Assembly: GCF_027942865.1 (NCBI RefSeq) | Contig: NC_134529.1 | Location: forward strand, 20,872,467 to 20,936,466 | Source: Odontesthes bonariensis | Taxonomy: Eukaryota > Chordata > Actinopteri > Atheriniformes > Atherinopsidae | Length of the DNA stretch: 64,000 nt | Direction: 5' to 3' | Shown: positions 1 through 33,863 of the stretch, one piece after another | How the letters are laid out: each line of letters starts with the position of its first letter | Numbering within the stretch: the first letter of the stretch is position 1 | Notes under the pieces: generated by a model | Database searches by the model: none | Told to the model about the DNA's origin: nothing | What the model saw: only the letters and a program-made list of their open reading frames with translations | Program-made: the position numbers and the translations under genes

Positions 1-961
1 TGAGAGCTCACCATGGCAACAGATAAGATGGATTTCTGCACATTAGTACAACCCTCTTAATTGCATCCCACTTTTGGCCTAATGTTTTTTTGCTCTCTTC
101 TCTTGGGTCAAAAAGGGAACAACAGGAGAAAAACAGACGTCCCGACCATTGGAATTAGAGTATCTGAGAGGACCATTCAGATTGCCTAAGCCTATGGATT
201 TGCATTACTTTGACCTTTGAACTTTTAATCTCACTGTTATTTAATCCTCTGGAAAGACAATAGCCTCAGACAACATGGTGGCAGACATAGATCAACCTAG
301 AAACCACAGTAATGGTGGCTGTAAGTGAAGGCATGAAAGGGCTTAGGTTATATAGAACAGTCCATAGATGATAAACCCACGGTCAACATGATTTTGACAT
401 CCAACTTTTCTTTTCTGGAGCTTGAATTTAAGGGAATGTTCCGCCAATATTCCTCTCAACTTCCTTTTAAAACCCCCAACTAAAAAAATTATATTTGTGA
501 AAATGCGCTTCTTCCTTTGGGAATTAATTAGCACGCAGAGTTGATGTTGATCCAGAAAATATCTGCACAATTTATTTTTTTTTATTACTTACGCATACGC
601 AAACTAACACATGACAGTAAACCTATGTGTTGGCATGGTTTCACTATTCTCTCTGCTACTTGCAAGAGAGGTGATCCCAGACTGAATCGCGCCCCTTCAC
701 CCAGATCCCGACCGGCCGAACGTGGAAAACTGTTTCGATTAGAAACATTACAGATACATTGTCATTACTTGGCATCACCCCCAACGAGGTATTTACAGAT
801 TACTGAGCAGTATGGCTTCCATCGTCTTTGCTTAGTAAGCAGGACTCATAACATTGTCTTCCTTTAACAGTCTGACTTTATATTTAATGATAAAAGTACT
901 TTTCAAAGGTGTGGACAAAAAAGAAACGACACATCAAAAAGTCAGATGTTGAATGCAAAGT

Positions 962-1021
<60 letters not shown>

Positions 1022-4005
1022 ATATATATATATTTCTTAAGTATAATTGCAACAACATATTTATAGAACACTGCAGTCCAAAACAGAATGAAACACAGAC
1101 ACCTGCTGTTGCTGTAGGAAGAGATATGAGGCGAAAGATTTCCCTTTGTCAATGGGTGCCTTCAACTTTCAGTCCGATTAGTGCACCATGTTGAGTATAG
1201 AGTCATTTCAAAGCTTCAGCAAACTTTAAAAAAAAAAGAAAAAAAAAGAGAGAACAGACAAATAAATACTGTACAACACCATATACGTAATACTAGATTC
1301 AGAAATCACAAAAAGGTCATGCTTTTCTCGACACTTATATGTAGATGCACCTTCATGTGACAACCACATTCCCTTCACAACAACACGATCAGCAACAACA
1401 ATGGCAAAAATAAAGTGCCTTCCTTTGAAGTCGGTGGTTCCAAAATTCAAACGTGTAGCTACGTGAATCTGGAGGCGGAGTTCCTGAAAAGAGGTTTGCA
1501 GCAAATATCTAAAAAGAATGAGATTGGATAGAAAGGACAAATCCGTCAGTCGTCTATTAAGTGACATCTGTGATTTAGATGAACAGTTGCGAGAATGAAC
1601 AGGTTTGAGGTGCTACAAACCTCAAAGCTAAAACACATCCTGACAGAGGTCAGACGACAGTCTTTTAAATCTCATGCACCATACATAATAGCTAAAGCCT
1701 GAAATATTTGGTGAGGGCAACTGGTTTCTGTTCCCAGTACCAATATTCTGTGTCAGCAAGGGTGCCGGAAGTAATGTCCTTTCTATCCAATGAAGTTTTG
1801 CGCATAAACCCAAAGACCTTAAACCGACAGCTTGAAAGCAGCACGTTTCCACTACACAATGTATCAGCGACTGTTCGGTTGTAGAGGTTTCATCTGCTTT
1901 CTGAAAGCCCACAAAAGCACTATCTGTTCACCGCTTCCAATCTGGATTACACAACCAATACACTTCAACAAATCTTTACCCCAAAAACACTTTGTACGAG
2001 ATCCAGAAGCGCTCCACTGACGAGGTAAATGAACAAACTGGTTTGTCATGGTCAGTTAGTCCCCCTGAGAACGTTGTAGAGACACATCTATGAGCACAAT
2101 CTAATCACTGTAGAACGTTCTTTCCCCACGTCTGCAGCGCAGAGACTTGGAGGCTTGGATTTACACTGGCACCAATAGTCTGATTTTTATCTCTTTGGCA
2201 CCCGGATCATATATTTTCCTGGCTGTAAAAGAAAACATGAGGAAACACACGGAGTCAATCTATGTAACAGAACATTTTAAATCAAACGCGCCTTTTTCTG
2301 CTTCGGGTACCGACTGGAGGCTGTTCTCACAATACTCCCAAGCAAGATTGACAAGATTAAAATAAGTTTAAAATCCTTTAAGCATCGCAGTCTCATTGAC
2401 ATCCCAAATTCCTCAACAATTTTGAATTTGTACAGTTACGACCATAACGATCTCCGGCTTAAATATGCATTCAAATGAATGCATGTACAGGGCTGGATTG
2501 GTAGTCTGGCAGTGGGCTAATAGGTTTTAGGGCCAATACTATATATAAATACTTATGTAGGCTATATAAAGACTGACAGCCCATCATCCAAGGACAGCAG
2601 TTCTTAAAGCCAATGAAACAGTCGGATCAATTGAGTACAGCGCGTCGGCCTTTTTCTTCTCATTTCAAAATGGATGCATCCCAGCAGGGGCCTTAAGGAA
2701 ATAAATAACCTAAAATAATTCAGTACTTTGTCAGTGAATCTGACATTGTGCAAAACAAACAAGCAAAACAAAATGGTTCCTGAACTTGAACTAGGCTAAT
2801 CAACGGCAGGGGGGGAGGGGTACCGAATTAGGGAACCGAATTTTGAGCGGCAGCCACGAATTAAGAACGACTGAAGCCCATTTACTCAACTGAGCCTGAT
2901 CCAGAAGTGAGTGGCCGCCTAAAGTGAGAGGACAGCCAGGCAGTTTGATGACGTGTTCGAATTTCCAGAATCTGTTAGCGCACAGGCTATTCTTGTGGTT
3001 AAAAAGACTGAAAATGATGCCCGCACATGGGGAAAAAAAACCACCAGAACAAGAATGATTCATTGAACTGACTCTAGAGTCAGTTTCAGCAAAGGAAATG
3101 AGAGGAAAGGGAGGTGGACTTGCGTTATTATGCAATCTACTGTGGGGACAATCCTGTCTAAGGTGCTGATGAGGCCAGATGATACTTGAGTCTGAAGAGG
3201 AAGAGGAAGGTAACCTATTCAAGTGTGTGTGCGTGTGTGCACTTTTCTTTTTATATTTGAGCAACTCCTGATGGAAGACCAACATTATGAGGACATTACA
3301 TTTGTAGTTGTGATTGTTGGACTCCTGGACCAAAAACACCAGGGCTGATTTTATATGTCCCAGTCCAGCCATGTGCATGTGGTAATGTTTGGATCTACTG
3401 ACATTTTGTTCCCCTTAAATCCTTTGTAAAGCCTGAGGGATTTATAAAATAGCAGCATAGTAAGGACATCCATCTGCCAGACTCTGGCTATACCTATGTT
3501 TCTTTCCTCAAAATAACCAGCCCCATATTCAATTCAATGACAGTTCCGACTGCAAAACCTCTGGATATATATAGACTGAATGTTACTAATGTTAACCACG
3601 AGTGCTCCAGGACAACAATAAAAGAAGCCAGTGGGTAGACATCATGCTTACACGCACCAAGGAGAGTGTAGTGAATATAAAAAGAAAGCATTTCATATAA
3701 TGCCAGATGTGTAAGAGGTTGGCAAGCAACGGGACAACACTTTTTTTTTTCTTTTTCTGTCCATTCGTTAAAATCAGTTCATCGAGCCTGATATCAGGAC
3801 AATGTGCCCGATCCTAACTTGAGACAGACTCCATACGAAACCACCAATCACAAACATTCATTTTCTCTTAGTCATTAATGCATGGTTAACAGCTGATACT
3901 TTGTTTTTGAGTAATATTTCAGGACTTTTAAGGTAGGCTGTCTTTTCTCGAATTAGGATCGGGCCTTCTGACTCTGGTTGAAGGGGTAGTTTTGGCTGTG
4001 GTCCC
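1..4005. other. ism2 3' flank, including its 3' UTR
   Basis: No coding exon was recognised on either strand. Sequence just below 4005 should be the ism2 3' UTR, but no clear minus-strand AATAAA could be assigned. Apart from the AT microsatellite at 965-1033 and short A or T runs nothing stands out. Confidence 0.6.
965..1033. repeat. (AT)n microsatellite with short (TG) interruption
   Basis: About 25 AT units, then TGTGTG, then a second AT block. The long tyrosine/isoleucine-alternating frames across it are artefacts. Confidence 0.97.
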
Positions 4006-12425
<8,420 letters not shown>

Positions 12426-15033
12426 CTTCTTCGACTTCAACGCTTCCCGTGAAGATTTGCAAAAGTTCTTTACGCCGCCTCGGTCTCGTTGCGGTGAGCC
12501 CGCTGCTTGAGGGGAAACGTCCGACTCGTCTTCCGTTCGCCGCAAACTTTAGCTCAGGACAAACGCCGATTTAAACCTCGTCAGGCTCAGAGCGTCGCAC
12601 TTTATGAAGATGCGCACCAGCGTCCGGAGGTATCCCGCGCGCTATCCATATCTGGTACCAGCGTCTCGCGCAGCAACTGTCAGACCGTTTGGCGGGTCGA
12701 GCTCAACGCGTCTCTTCCCCATAAAAAAAACACGGTTTGAGAGTCCTTTAAGTACCAGAAAGAAGCAAAAGTACCCCACGCAGAATCTCCCCGTCCGCAC
12801 CGGCGCTCTCTTATTCAGCCACTTTAAAACTGTGACTCACTCGTCGTGGGTGGGTGTTTTCTTCCAATACATTGACATCTGGAGTTCATAGTATGCTTTT
12901 GCTCGCTATCTGTCTGATGCGTTAATCCATTATCAAGCTGAAGTTCATCCACCGGTTCCACAGTACGAGTGTGTGCGTCCCGCCCAGCCAACCGGTCTCA
13001 AAACTTGTCTTTCAGAGGTTTCATGCACAGGGAGGTAGGGGTGGGATTGCTCACAGCTGTGTGGAGAGGAGAGGGGGGGTGCACTGGGGCCACTGAGGTA
13101 CTTGATAAGGTCTTAAGGTTTAGTTTGATAGAACCCACCACAGACGCAAGACATGAAGTGAATATTAAGAAGTATCACTGGCAAAAATCCTATTTCTCCC
13201 CCAATAGTTTTAGATACAACTGTGATTATTAAACAGCCAATTAACTGTTGCCTTAATTGCCAGTCTTTTCAAACACTTTCTTTTTTTAAGTTCGTTTGCC
13301 AGGAGTCATTTTCTCACCAACTCCCCCCTCTCTCAGCATACAGTATGAAGGCCTACGCTGAATGACTGGCCAAAGTGGAATGCTTTGCAACGCAGCAAGC
13401 CGGTGACTTATCATTCACAAAGGCTTTGTTGTTTGTCATGTGTTTTTCCATCAGTTTGTGTGTGTGCTTATGGTAAATAAACAGAGCCATTCCAGCGCTG
13501 GGTTCAAATTAAGTGATTTAATCTTCGCAGCAGTGTTTCCAACATCATGGTCAACAAACATCATGGCTTTTACAAACTCCTCTGAGAGGTTTATCTTCAA
13601 CCCAAATACAATTCCAAGGGCAAAAAGCAGCTGATAGGTTTCCACTGGTCACAGCGGGACAGTTTACAGTAGATAGGGTCGTGTTGTAGCTCACAAGGAG
13701 GAGGACACAATGCATCAAAAGGGCTGCGAAGACTGCATTTGAGTGAATCTCCCTGGACATTCAATCTGCACTTCCAATTAGGAAAAACATGGCTGTGAGA
13801 AACACTGTTGCTGTTTGTAATTACATCTTTGCCTCCATAGACAGAAATGTAGACTTAACATACCGCTGCAGTCAGCTTGAGGGGAAACTTTGACGAGTAG
13901 AAAAATTCTTTTTTAGCACTTTTCGGAGGATTGCATCCAGATTGGATCCACATTTCATCCTTAAAAGCAAATACATCACACTTATCATTCAAACCGCTTT
14001 TAAGTTAATAAAAAAAAAGAAAGAAAAGAAAAAAAAACCAACAGTGGAATGTGTCACACTAAAGTGTCACTTATGTATAACCCAAAATAGTCGTCCCGCT
14101 GCGCCAAACTGTTAAAAACATCCAACACGTCTTTGGATTTGTGTAGAGTTCCATCCATGTGATCTTCTGAGGGGAATGGACGTAGTGTCGCCAAACGTCG
14201 GACAGCCATTCCTGACCGATCACCCCAACGTGGCCTCGAGTTCACATCAACATAGTGATGGAGCATTCAAACACTCAAATCAACATGTCTGACAGAGGTC
14301 CTTGTGCCAAGAAAAGTAAGACCAAAACAAAAAACTAAACACTGAAGCAGGCCGATATGGAATGTTATTCCAGAGGAAGATCACAGATGGTAAATTATGA
14401 AGAGAGACAGAGGAAAAAAAGAAGAAGAAGATATTTGAAGACCATCTTGACCTTTTTTTTCCCCCCTTTTCCGAATTTTACTGCCTACGTCATCTGAGCA
14501 TTTAGAACGCCCGTCAGTGGTGCAGCACGGAAGTTAAGACACGAAAGCAGTTCAAACATATTCTCCACATTTGCAGCTGCCTTTTCAGGTAATAGTTTAA
14601 AAGGATTTCTCTTTAAAAAAAAAAGATAATAAAATAAATAAATAAAGCCGGCTGTGCATCGGATGAGCGCGGGAGCGGCATCGTCATACGCACAGACCCG
14701 AGTTACAGCACGTGGTCGCCGTGCGCAGATTCACATGAAAGCACTTGAGTGAGAATGAACGGAAGAAAGAAAAATAATAATAAAAGAATCACACATGTAG
14801 CTCATTAGCTTATAGAAATGTTAAAGACCCTCGGTTCAAATTTTTTGAGTGCAGGTGTAAACAGTAAATAAGGCTGAGATCTATTCCTAGAAAATGAGCA
14901 GTAAAAAAATATTCATCAGTCTTGCTCCCTCGAATTCTTTCCAAGTTACACGTCTTTTTTTTCTTCTTTTTTCTTCTTCTTCGGAACATCTGTTTCGCAT
15001 TTCGAGAGAAAAGGTAGAAAATATATCTATACA

Positions 15034-15074
<41 letters not shown>

Positions 15075-15744
15075 TTTGGTTATGGAAAGAACCAAATAAT
15101 CTACACTCTTTTCAAGTAAATGTGATGAGGGAAATCTATGCTTGTGAAATAATAGTTCAGTACATATTAAGAACACATGCTTACTCCTGTGAAATAATCT
15201 TGTGTCTCTCTGAGGTTTGGGATGCCACCCTAAGGCAGTATTACACATATTGAGATAAATAATATTTACATGTGTCATGTTTTCCTCTTGTGTGCATCAT
15301 AGCAAAGGCTATGATTAGATTCCTTTTTTCCCCCCCTTCAAGTGCACGCTCGGGAGCTCGGGGCAGAGCGCCGTCTACTTCGCTGTAGCTTGTTTGCATT
15401 ACATTGGAAACGCCACGTCGTTGTTGTTATTGCACAAATAAATTACACATTCAGTATGCACACGGGAATAAGACTGGAGGTGAGACAAATGCACTCGGAA
15501 TGAGTCGGGTGGGGGGGGGGGGCAGCTGTGGAAGTGCTTCGTAACGACAGACGGGTTATGTGGGCGATTTGTTGGTCCTGCAAAGGTAGCGGGTGAGCGG
15601 GCCGGACCGGTCACAGACTGCCTGTGCACGGAGCAGCTGAGTGGAGAGACTGGCTCAGAGGAAAAACGACGCATTAAGACACACACAAAAGAAAGAAAGA
15701 AGAAAGCGAGGTGGGAAGATGTGAAAGGAAGCAGAGGATGAGGC
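12426..15744. other. spacer between ism2 5' end and sptlc2 3' end
   Basis: The first few hundred bases (12426-12840) are GC-richer with several CpGs and probably contain the ism2 5' UTR and promoter. The part near 15.0-15.7 kb is probably sptlc2 3' UTR. No exon of another gene was recognised. Confidence 0.55.
15040..15072. repeat. (AT)n microsatellite
   Basis: About 16 AT units, roughly 670 bp beyond the sptlc2 stop codon, possibly within its 3' UTR. Confidence 0.95.
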
Positions 15745-28290
<12,546 letters not shown>

Positions 28291-28435
28291 CTTCGTCGGC
28301 CTACCACGCCCGGTAAATTTACTAAGTGAACTGACACAACTTGTGTAACGTAAAACGTGAAGTCGCCCGTGTGAGGTAAGTGAAGACGATTTGACGCCCA
28401 CTCCGCACTGTGACAGCACGAGCTCGACAAAAATC

Positions 28436-28470
28436 CACGCCCCTTAGTGGTTTCATTGACCAATCGTGTT
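28436..28470 (-). promoter_or_regulatory. candidate sptlc2 upstream promoter elements
   Basis: About 145-175 bp upstream of the sptlc2 ATG are ACGCCCC (a KLF/Sp1-like box near 28437) and GACCAAT (28458-28464), an inverted CCAAT box relative to the gene. No TATA box was seen. Position is the only support for function. Confidence 0.3.
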
Positions 28471-30593
28471 AACGCCAATTCAAAGATCGTCTATTTAGGT
28501 AAAATTAGTAACGCTTATGAATATTGTTTTCGATGGGTTTTCAGAATGAAAAGCGTGATAGAAAATTCATCGTATAAAAATATGCGAAACCTATCTCTAT
28601 GTTATTTTATTTATTTGAGCGTTCCTATATTTTCCCTTAATTTTTAAAGCGTAAATATAATATTCTTAGGACTTATGTTGTTGGGTAAAAAGAAAAACGC
28701 ATACAACAAAGCCAGTCTGATATTAATACTGTCTTTAAAAGTGGGACGATGGCGGTTGCACTACGTTGATATTGCAGTGGTATGAGAGCTCTTCCCCTGT
28801 TTTTCCCTCCCTGCTGGGCGTCGCCCTCTCATCGGCGTTGGACGTCCGAAAGCCAAGCCCATGTATATAACCCGTAATAACCTTTGCTTAAACCAGCCGA
28901 ATGACTTTTTCCAGTGACGCTGTTTCTCACCTGAGCTGGGAGGGCTCATAACAAGGTTGAAGGACATCACCAAATTACTCCCACGAGGAAAATTAAGATA
29001 TGGAAGGAGGAAGCAGGTTATGGCTAAGTTAGAATTAACGATCAATTTACTTAACTGTCAGTGGGCAACCAAGCCAGGATCAACTTTGAGAAAGTATTTA
29101 AAGTTTTCCAAAGCTTATGTATCTGGTTGTAAGGTACTCTACAGACATAAAGTAAACACAAAATGTCACTGAGGGGCCAAAGTTACACTGCTTGCAACTG
29201 TTTTGTATTATTTGTCATAACTATATCAGAAAATATCAGTTACACAGTACATTTAATTCTACAGTTATTATGATGTCACCCTTACCATGTACAATGATCC
29301 TCAACAGATTGTGATGAATTTCATATATATTTTTTAACAAATGCTTCAAGGTGGAAAGGAGATGTCCACACCAAGTTAGATCCACCACTTTTTTCTTTTC
29401 TTTATTGTAACACATTCACGCAGCGAACGTGTATGGAATGATGAGCTACAATTTTGAGAGATGAGTGCACTGTGACACCGGTGTATTGCTGACTCAACTT
29501 GTGTTTTTAGACTTTCAGAACTCGTATGGGTTTATTAGATAATGGTGAGTACTGTTTGTCCTGGTACACTTCGTGGCAGAGAATTGTGAGCAACAATAGG
29601 ATTTCCTTGTATCAATGCCAGGATTTTGTGATGGACATCTAGGTCGTACTTCCTGCCATCTTCCTGTTTGGTAAATGTGTTCTTGGGAAACGTGCCTGCC
29701 AGCACATGCCCTGCTCTGATTGTTTGTAAGGCAGCTGTACATACTCCCATCCTCCCCCACACTATTTGTGTCTATTTGTTTGTCGGAGAATTATGTTCAT
29801 GTGTAAATAGCGCATGTGCTTTGCAGACAGTGCAATCAACACTAGATTTTCCAAAACATATTCCTTCTTTCCCCCTCCTAGATGGCACTGTTGGGCTACA
29901 GAACGATTGAACCAACAATCGGAGAAGGTTATGTTGGTGCAGAGGGTTACAGTTCAACATTGAGTGGAATTGGTGTGAGGCTCAGTGTCTCACTGGTGTC
30001 ACATTCTTGATTAAGACAATGATGATAACATCTGATGATTTGATCCTCTAATCAACTGTCAACCCTCCTCTCAAGGTTGTAACCTTGAGTTTGGGATAAT
30101 GAAACATCAGTCTAGTTGTCTCTTACCGACGTGCTCAAAGGCTGTTAAGCACCCACCCATTTCAAACATGAAAAAAAAAGAGGATAAGGATCGGGCTTTA
30201 AATGCATCAAAGGAAGGGTTAAAAGGGGAAAGTGACTCATTCTCATTGATACACACACTGCAGTGAGCTTTAACAATAACTGTAATCCATTCTGATGAGA
30301 CACAACATCATTTTGACTTGAATGGGCAATGTATGTGTCTGAGAACTGATTTTTAAAACTTGTTGGCACGTTTTTGCACTTAATAGAGTTGCTGTAGTTA
30401 ATAGATGCCAATATTACAAGACGTTTCAACAATGATTAAAAAAAAACTTTGTGAGATCGGATGAAGTGGCAATGGATTAATTTGGCACATAATCTTTACG
30501 ATATCTATTGGCTGAAGTTTCTGAATATCTCATGACTAAGGATGGACAACTGGACAAAAAGGTTGCTGTATCACTCAAGCAACTGCAAGAGCC

Positions 30594-30595
<2 letters not shown>

Positions 30596-30631
<36 letters not shown>
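30596..30631. repeat. (AT)n microsatellite
   Basis: About 18 AT units in the sptlc2-snw1 intergenic region. Confidence 0.96.
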
Positions 30632-30633
<2 letters not shown>

Positions 30634-31210
30634 AAAAAAAAGAAGCATAACAGTTTTTCTTTTGTTAAATTTTGAGTGCTTAACAAAGTCATCTTTCCTA
30701 TAAAACATGTTAGTAATACATGCTCTGACAAAAAATAAAAACTTAAAAGGAGCAATTCTGTGAGGACAAAACGAGTGATATGGGTCAGGGAACAGTCCTG
30801 ATAGTTAAAATGTTTATGCGGATGATTTAGGCTTTGCAAATGGCCTTGCCTTCACATTCTAGTCCTATAAAATATTTACTTCTGATGTTTGAAGGACTTT
30901 ATTTGATCAAACTTATGTAACACATATGTCCTGGAGTACTCTGTATCCGTTGTCCTGCATTTTTCCACAAAGAAACTTTATCCATCCGATGCAACAGATG
31001 ATACTGAAGTGAATCAGGGATAGGTCAATCAGCCGATGTGTAGATGGGTAATGAAGAACTCTGCTGACACGGACTTAATCGAACATAGAAACCTTTATTG
31101 CATTTATCAGGTCCGTCTCAGAATTTCCAGAAAAGATGCATCTGGTCTGGAGAGATCCTTGCCCAATCTTTGAATGAAATCTCTCCCCTCCAGAGGGTGA
31201 AGCTTCTTTT

Positions 31211-31295
31211 TATGGGTGTTAATTTATCCCTATATGGTGAAGATGCTCCAGGTATCTTTTCTCCAGGCATATATAGGGATAAATTAACACCCATA
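31211..31295. repeat. perfect 25-bp inverted repeat with 35-bp loop
   Basis: The left arm 31211-31235 (TATGGGTGTTAATTTATCCC...) and right arm 31271-31295 are exact reverse complements. Sequence outside the arms does not pair well. It may be the core of a foldback or MITE-type element of unknown family. Confidence 0.93.
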
Positions 31296-32339
31296 CAACA
31301 ATGCATATGAACTTCACGCCTTTGGAATGTATTTTCCTCCGAATCTCCTTATTTGACTATATGCTATCTCTGGTTGGGAACACATACACTCAGTGGCCTT
31401 CATCAGTGATACGGTGGGAGCTTGTGCACTCAGTGACCTTAGTGATGCTTATTTTCAAATATTCTCTTTAAGTATCAGACACCTCAATACGAATGCCGGG
31501 TGATGCAGTCCCTCATTCGATTTTTTTCAATTGAAAAGCTGATCACATTATTTGGTTGGTTTAACGGTCCAGCTTACAATTGCAGCACAATTTTTGCACA
31601 CATTTTACCTGAGGGGCAACTGGGATTGTGAAGCTGATAACATTAATGTGGTATTGGCTGTTCATTCTGATACAGTGTATACAGAACTGTCTGGGACAGA
31701 TGTTGTACAAATGCTTCCATCTTTAATATTTTCTCCCCAATAACTGCAAAGTAATTCTTTATTTACCAAAGGCTATACGGTAGCGCTGACTTCAGTACCA
31801 AAGCAAAGTAACTCATTGCTACAACAACTTAATAGGTGAAATAAATGTATCTTGCTGTGCTAACATGATATCACTGTAGGGTGCTAGCACACCACAGCTA
31901 AATGCTGAGCTGTAGAGTTCTTTAAACTCCAGACACAATTAAATCAAACAGAAAACACAACATAAAGCTGATGTGGCTAATAGATTAGCAAATTACCTAT
32001 TTCAATTAGAGACAGAACAGAACAACAGTAGCATTCATTTACACATGTGCTAGCCACTTTGTTTAGTTTCCACTTAGCTTGCCTAGCTAGCCGTTATCAC
32101 AAATATCTAAAATGTTTTCTTCTTTTTTAAAGCAGCTGCAATATCTTTATCACAAAGTTAACATTTCCTTCTCTCAACACTAAAAAAGTTTTGATCAGAG
32201 ATGGCACTCCTTAGGTCAGGGGGCCATTCTCAAATGTTGAAATTTACAATAAATTGAAAAATTGAGGGCTACATGTACATGGTTTTCAACTCAACAAAAG
32301 TCCGGAAACGATCACACTGATAGAGCAAACTACTTAGAA

Positions 32340-33564
32340 AACTCATTCTAGTAATACGCCTCAAAAGAGTTGGAATGGGGTCAACATTGGACTGACATAT
32401 AAGTGGTACTAAGAAGAAACAGCTGGAGGAGCATGTTGCAACTAATTATGTTAACTGGCAACAGGTCAGTAACGTGATTTGGCATTAAAAAAAATAGCAT
32501 CTTAGAGAGGCAAAGATGGACAGAGGTTGGTCAATCTGTAAAAAAAAAAAAAAAAATTGAATCTGCACTGGGATGTGCATGAATGCTGATTTGAAAGACT
32601 TTGAATTAAATCAACTACAGTAGCCAACATAATATCATCGAAATATTCAGAGAATCTTGAGACATCTCTGAGCATGAAGTAAACCGACTAAAATCAATAC
32701 TGGATGCACCTTATCTTCAGGCCTTCAGGCACAGCATTAAAAACAGGGATGATTTTGTCACGGAAATCTCTGCATGGGCTTAGTAACGCTTCCAGACACC
32801 ACTGTCTGTGAACACAAGTCTTCTGTGCCATCCACAAACACAGGTTAAAGCTCTATCGCGCAAAGACGAAGCCCTATTTTAAAAATGATAAAGAAACACC
32901 ACCATCTTCTTAGGGTCAAAGCTCAATAAAAAAGGACTAAGGCTAAGTGGAAAATTGTTCTTTTGGTCAGGCAAATCAAAATGTAAAACACGTTTTTGGA
33001 AATCGTGGATGCTGCTTCCTCTGCAGTGAAGAGGAGAGAGAACATGCAGCTTATTATAAGCGCTCATTTCAAAAGCCCTCATTTCTAGGACTCATCTGGA
33101 AAAGCGAAAACAATGCTAAAAGGTATATAGGTTTAAGAGTAACATATATTCCCATCCAGATTGCATGTTTTTCAAGAAAGGTCTTGTATATTTAAGAAAG
33201 ACAGCCAGCATGTTTGCATGTATACATTTTGAATCTAGTTCTATACATGCAGGACTGATGCAATCCTCACATCATCTGGGGTTGTTAGCCAAATTTGTCC
33301 AAATAATCAGTTTTCTTAATTTTATTTTGATATCAATGTTCTAAATGCTAAACCACAAACAGCATCTCTTCCAACAGCATGGCTTTGTAGAAGCAAGGGT
33401 GCAGAACTGGCCGGCCTGCTGTCCAGACCTTTCACCAACTGAAAACATTTGGCACGCCATGAAACACAGATACGACAAAAGACCCAGCATGAGCAGCTTG
33501 AATTTGGGTTCTGCTTTTATGTATATTTCACACAGCATCCAGCCCTTTTGACATTGGGATTGTA
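32340..33564 (+). mobile_element. decayed Tc1/mariner-type DNA transposon (copy A)
   Basis: Transposase pieces lie in order on the plus strand but in shifted frames. A central piece is near 32947-33120 (EEEREHAAYYKRSFQKP). A C-terminal piece is near 33345-33540 with CPDLSPTENIWHAMK, the SPDLxPxENxW block holding the last acidic residue of the DDE/D triad. The 3' end near 33525-33564 (CACACAGCATCC...GGATTGTA) looks like a worn terminal repeat. The DNA resembles a repeat I remember as very common in fish; that is from memory, not a search. The 5' end was not found and the start is approximate. Frameshifts and indels make it inactive. Confidence 0.75.
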
Positions 33565-33592
33565 TACAAGTGTATTTTTGTGATGCACATTA

Positions 33593-33863
33593 GTCGCAAT
33601 TATGAAATTTTAGTGTCATCGATTATTTGTCTGGTGATTATTGCGATTAGCAGTTGAATTCTTCATTTTTAGGCCACTGCCATACAATAATAATTTTTGA
33701 CTCTAGCTGTCACACAGTTAGCTCAATTTAATGTTTGAAAACGATGTAGAAATATAATTTTTTCCAGTTCCACCCATCTGTTTTCAAATAAGTAAAAGAA
33801 GACGATTATGCAACCACGATCTGGATTGCCTTAAATTAATGCGATTCAATTGTAAATCGCGAC
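33593..33863. mobile_element. possible small inverted-repeat element (MITE-like)
   Basis: GTCGCAATTATGAAATT near 33593 and, in reverse, GTCGCGATTTACAATT ending near 33863 agree at roughly three quarters of positions. The interior has more CGATT/AATCG motifs. It lies directly after Tc1/mariner copy A. No target duplication was confirmed, so this is a tentative call. Confidence 0.3.

Noticed and set aside
946-1194. Frames rich in alternating Tyr/Ile on both strands
   Set aside because: They are translations of the (AT)n microsatellite.
2484-2660. CAGGGCTGGATTGGTAGTCT, reminiscent of the end of a common fish repeat
   Set aside because: I could not find a matching second end or any coding remnant.
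29515-29762. 75-codon minus-strand frame with GRKYDLDVHHKILALIQGNP, vaguely like a helix-turn-helix of a Tc1-type transposase
   Set aside because: No second motif, no terminal repeats and no homologous piece nearby; too weak to call.
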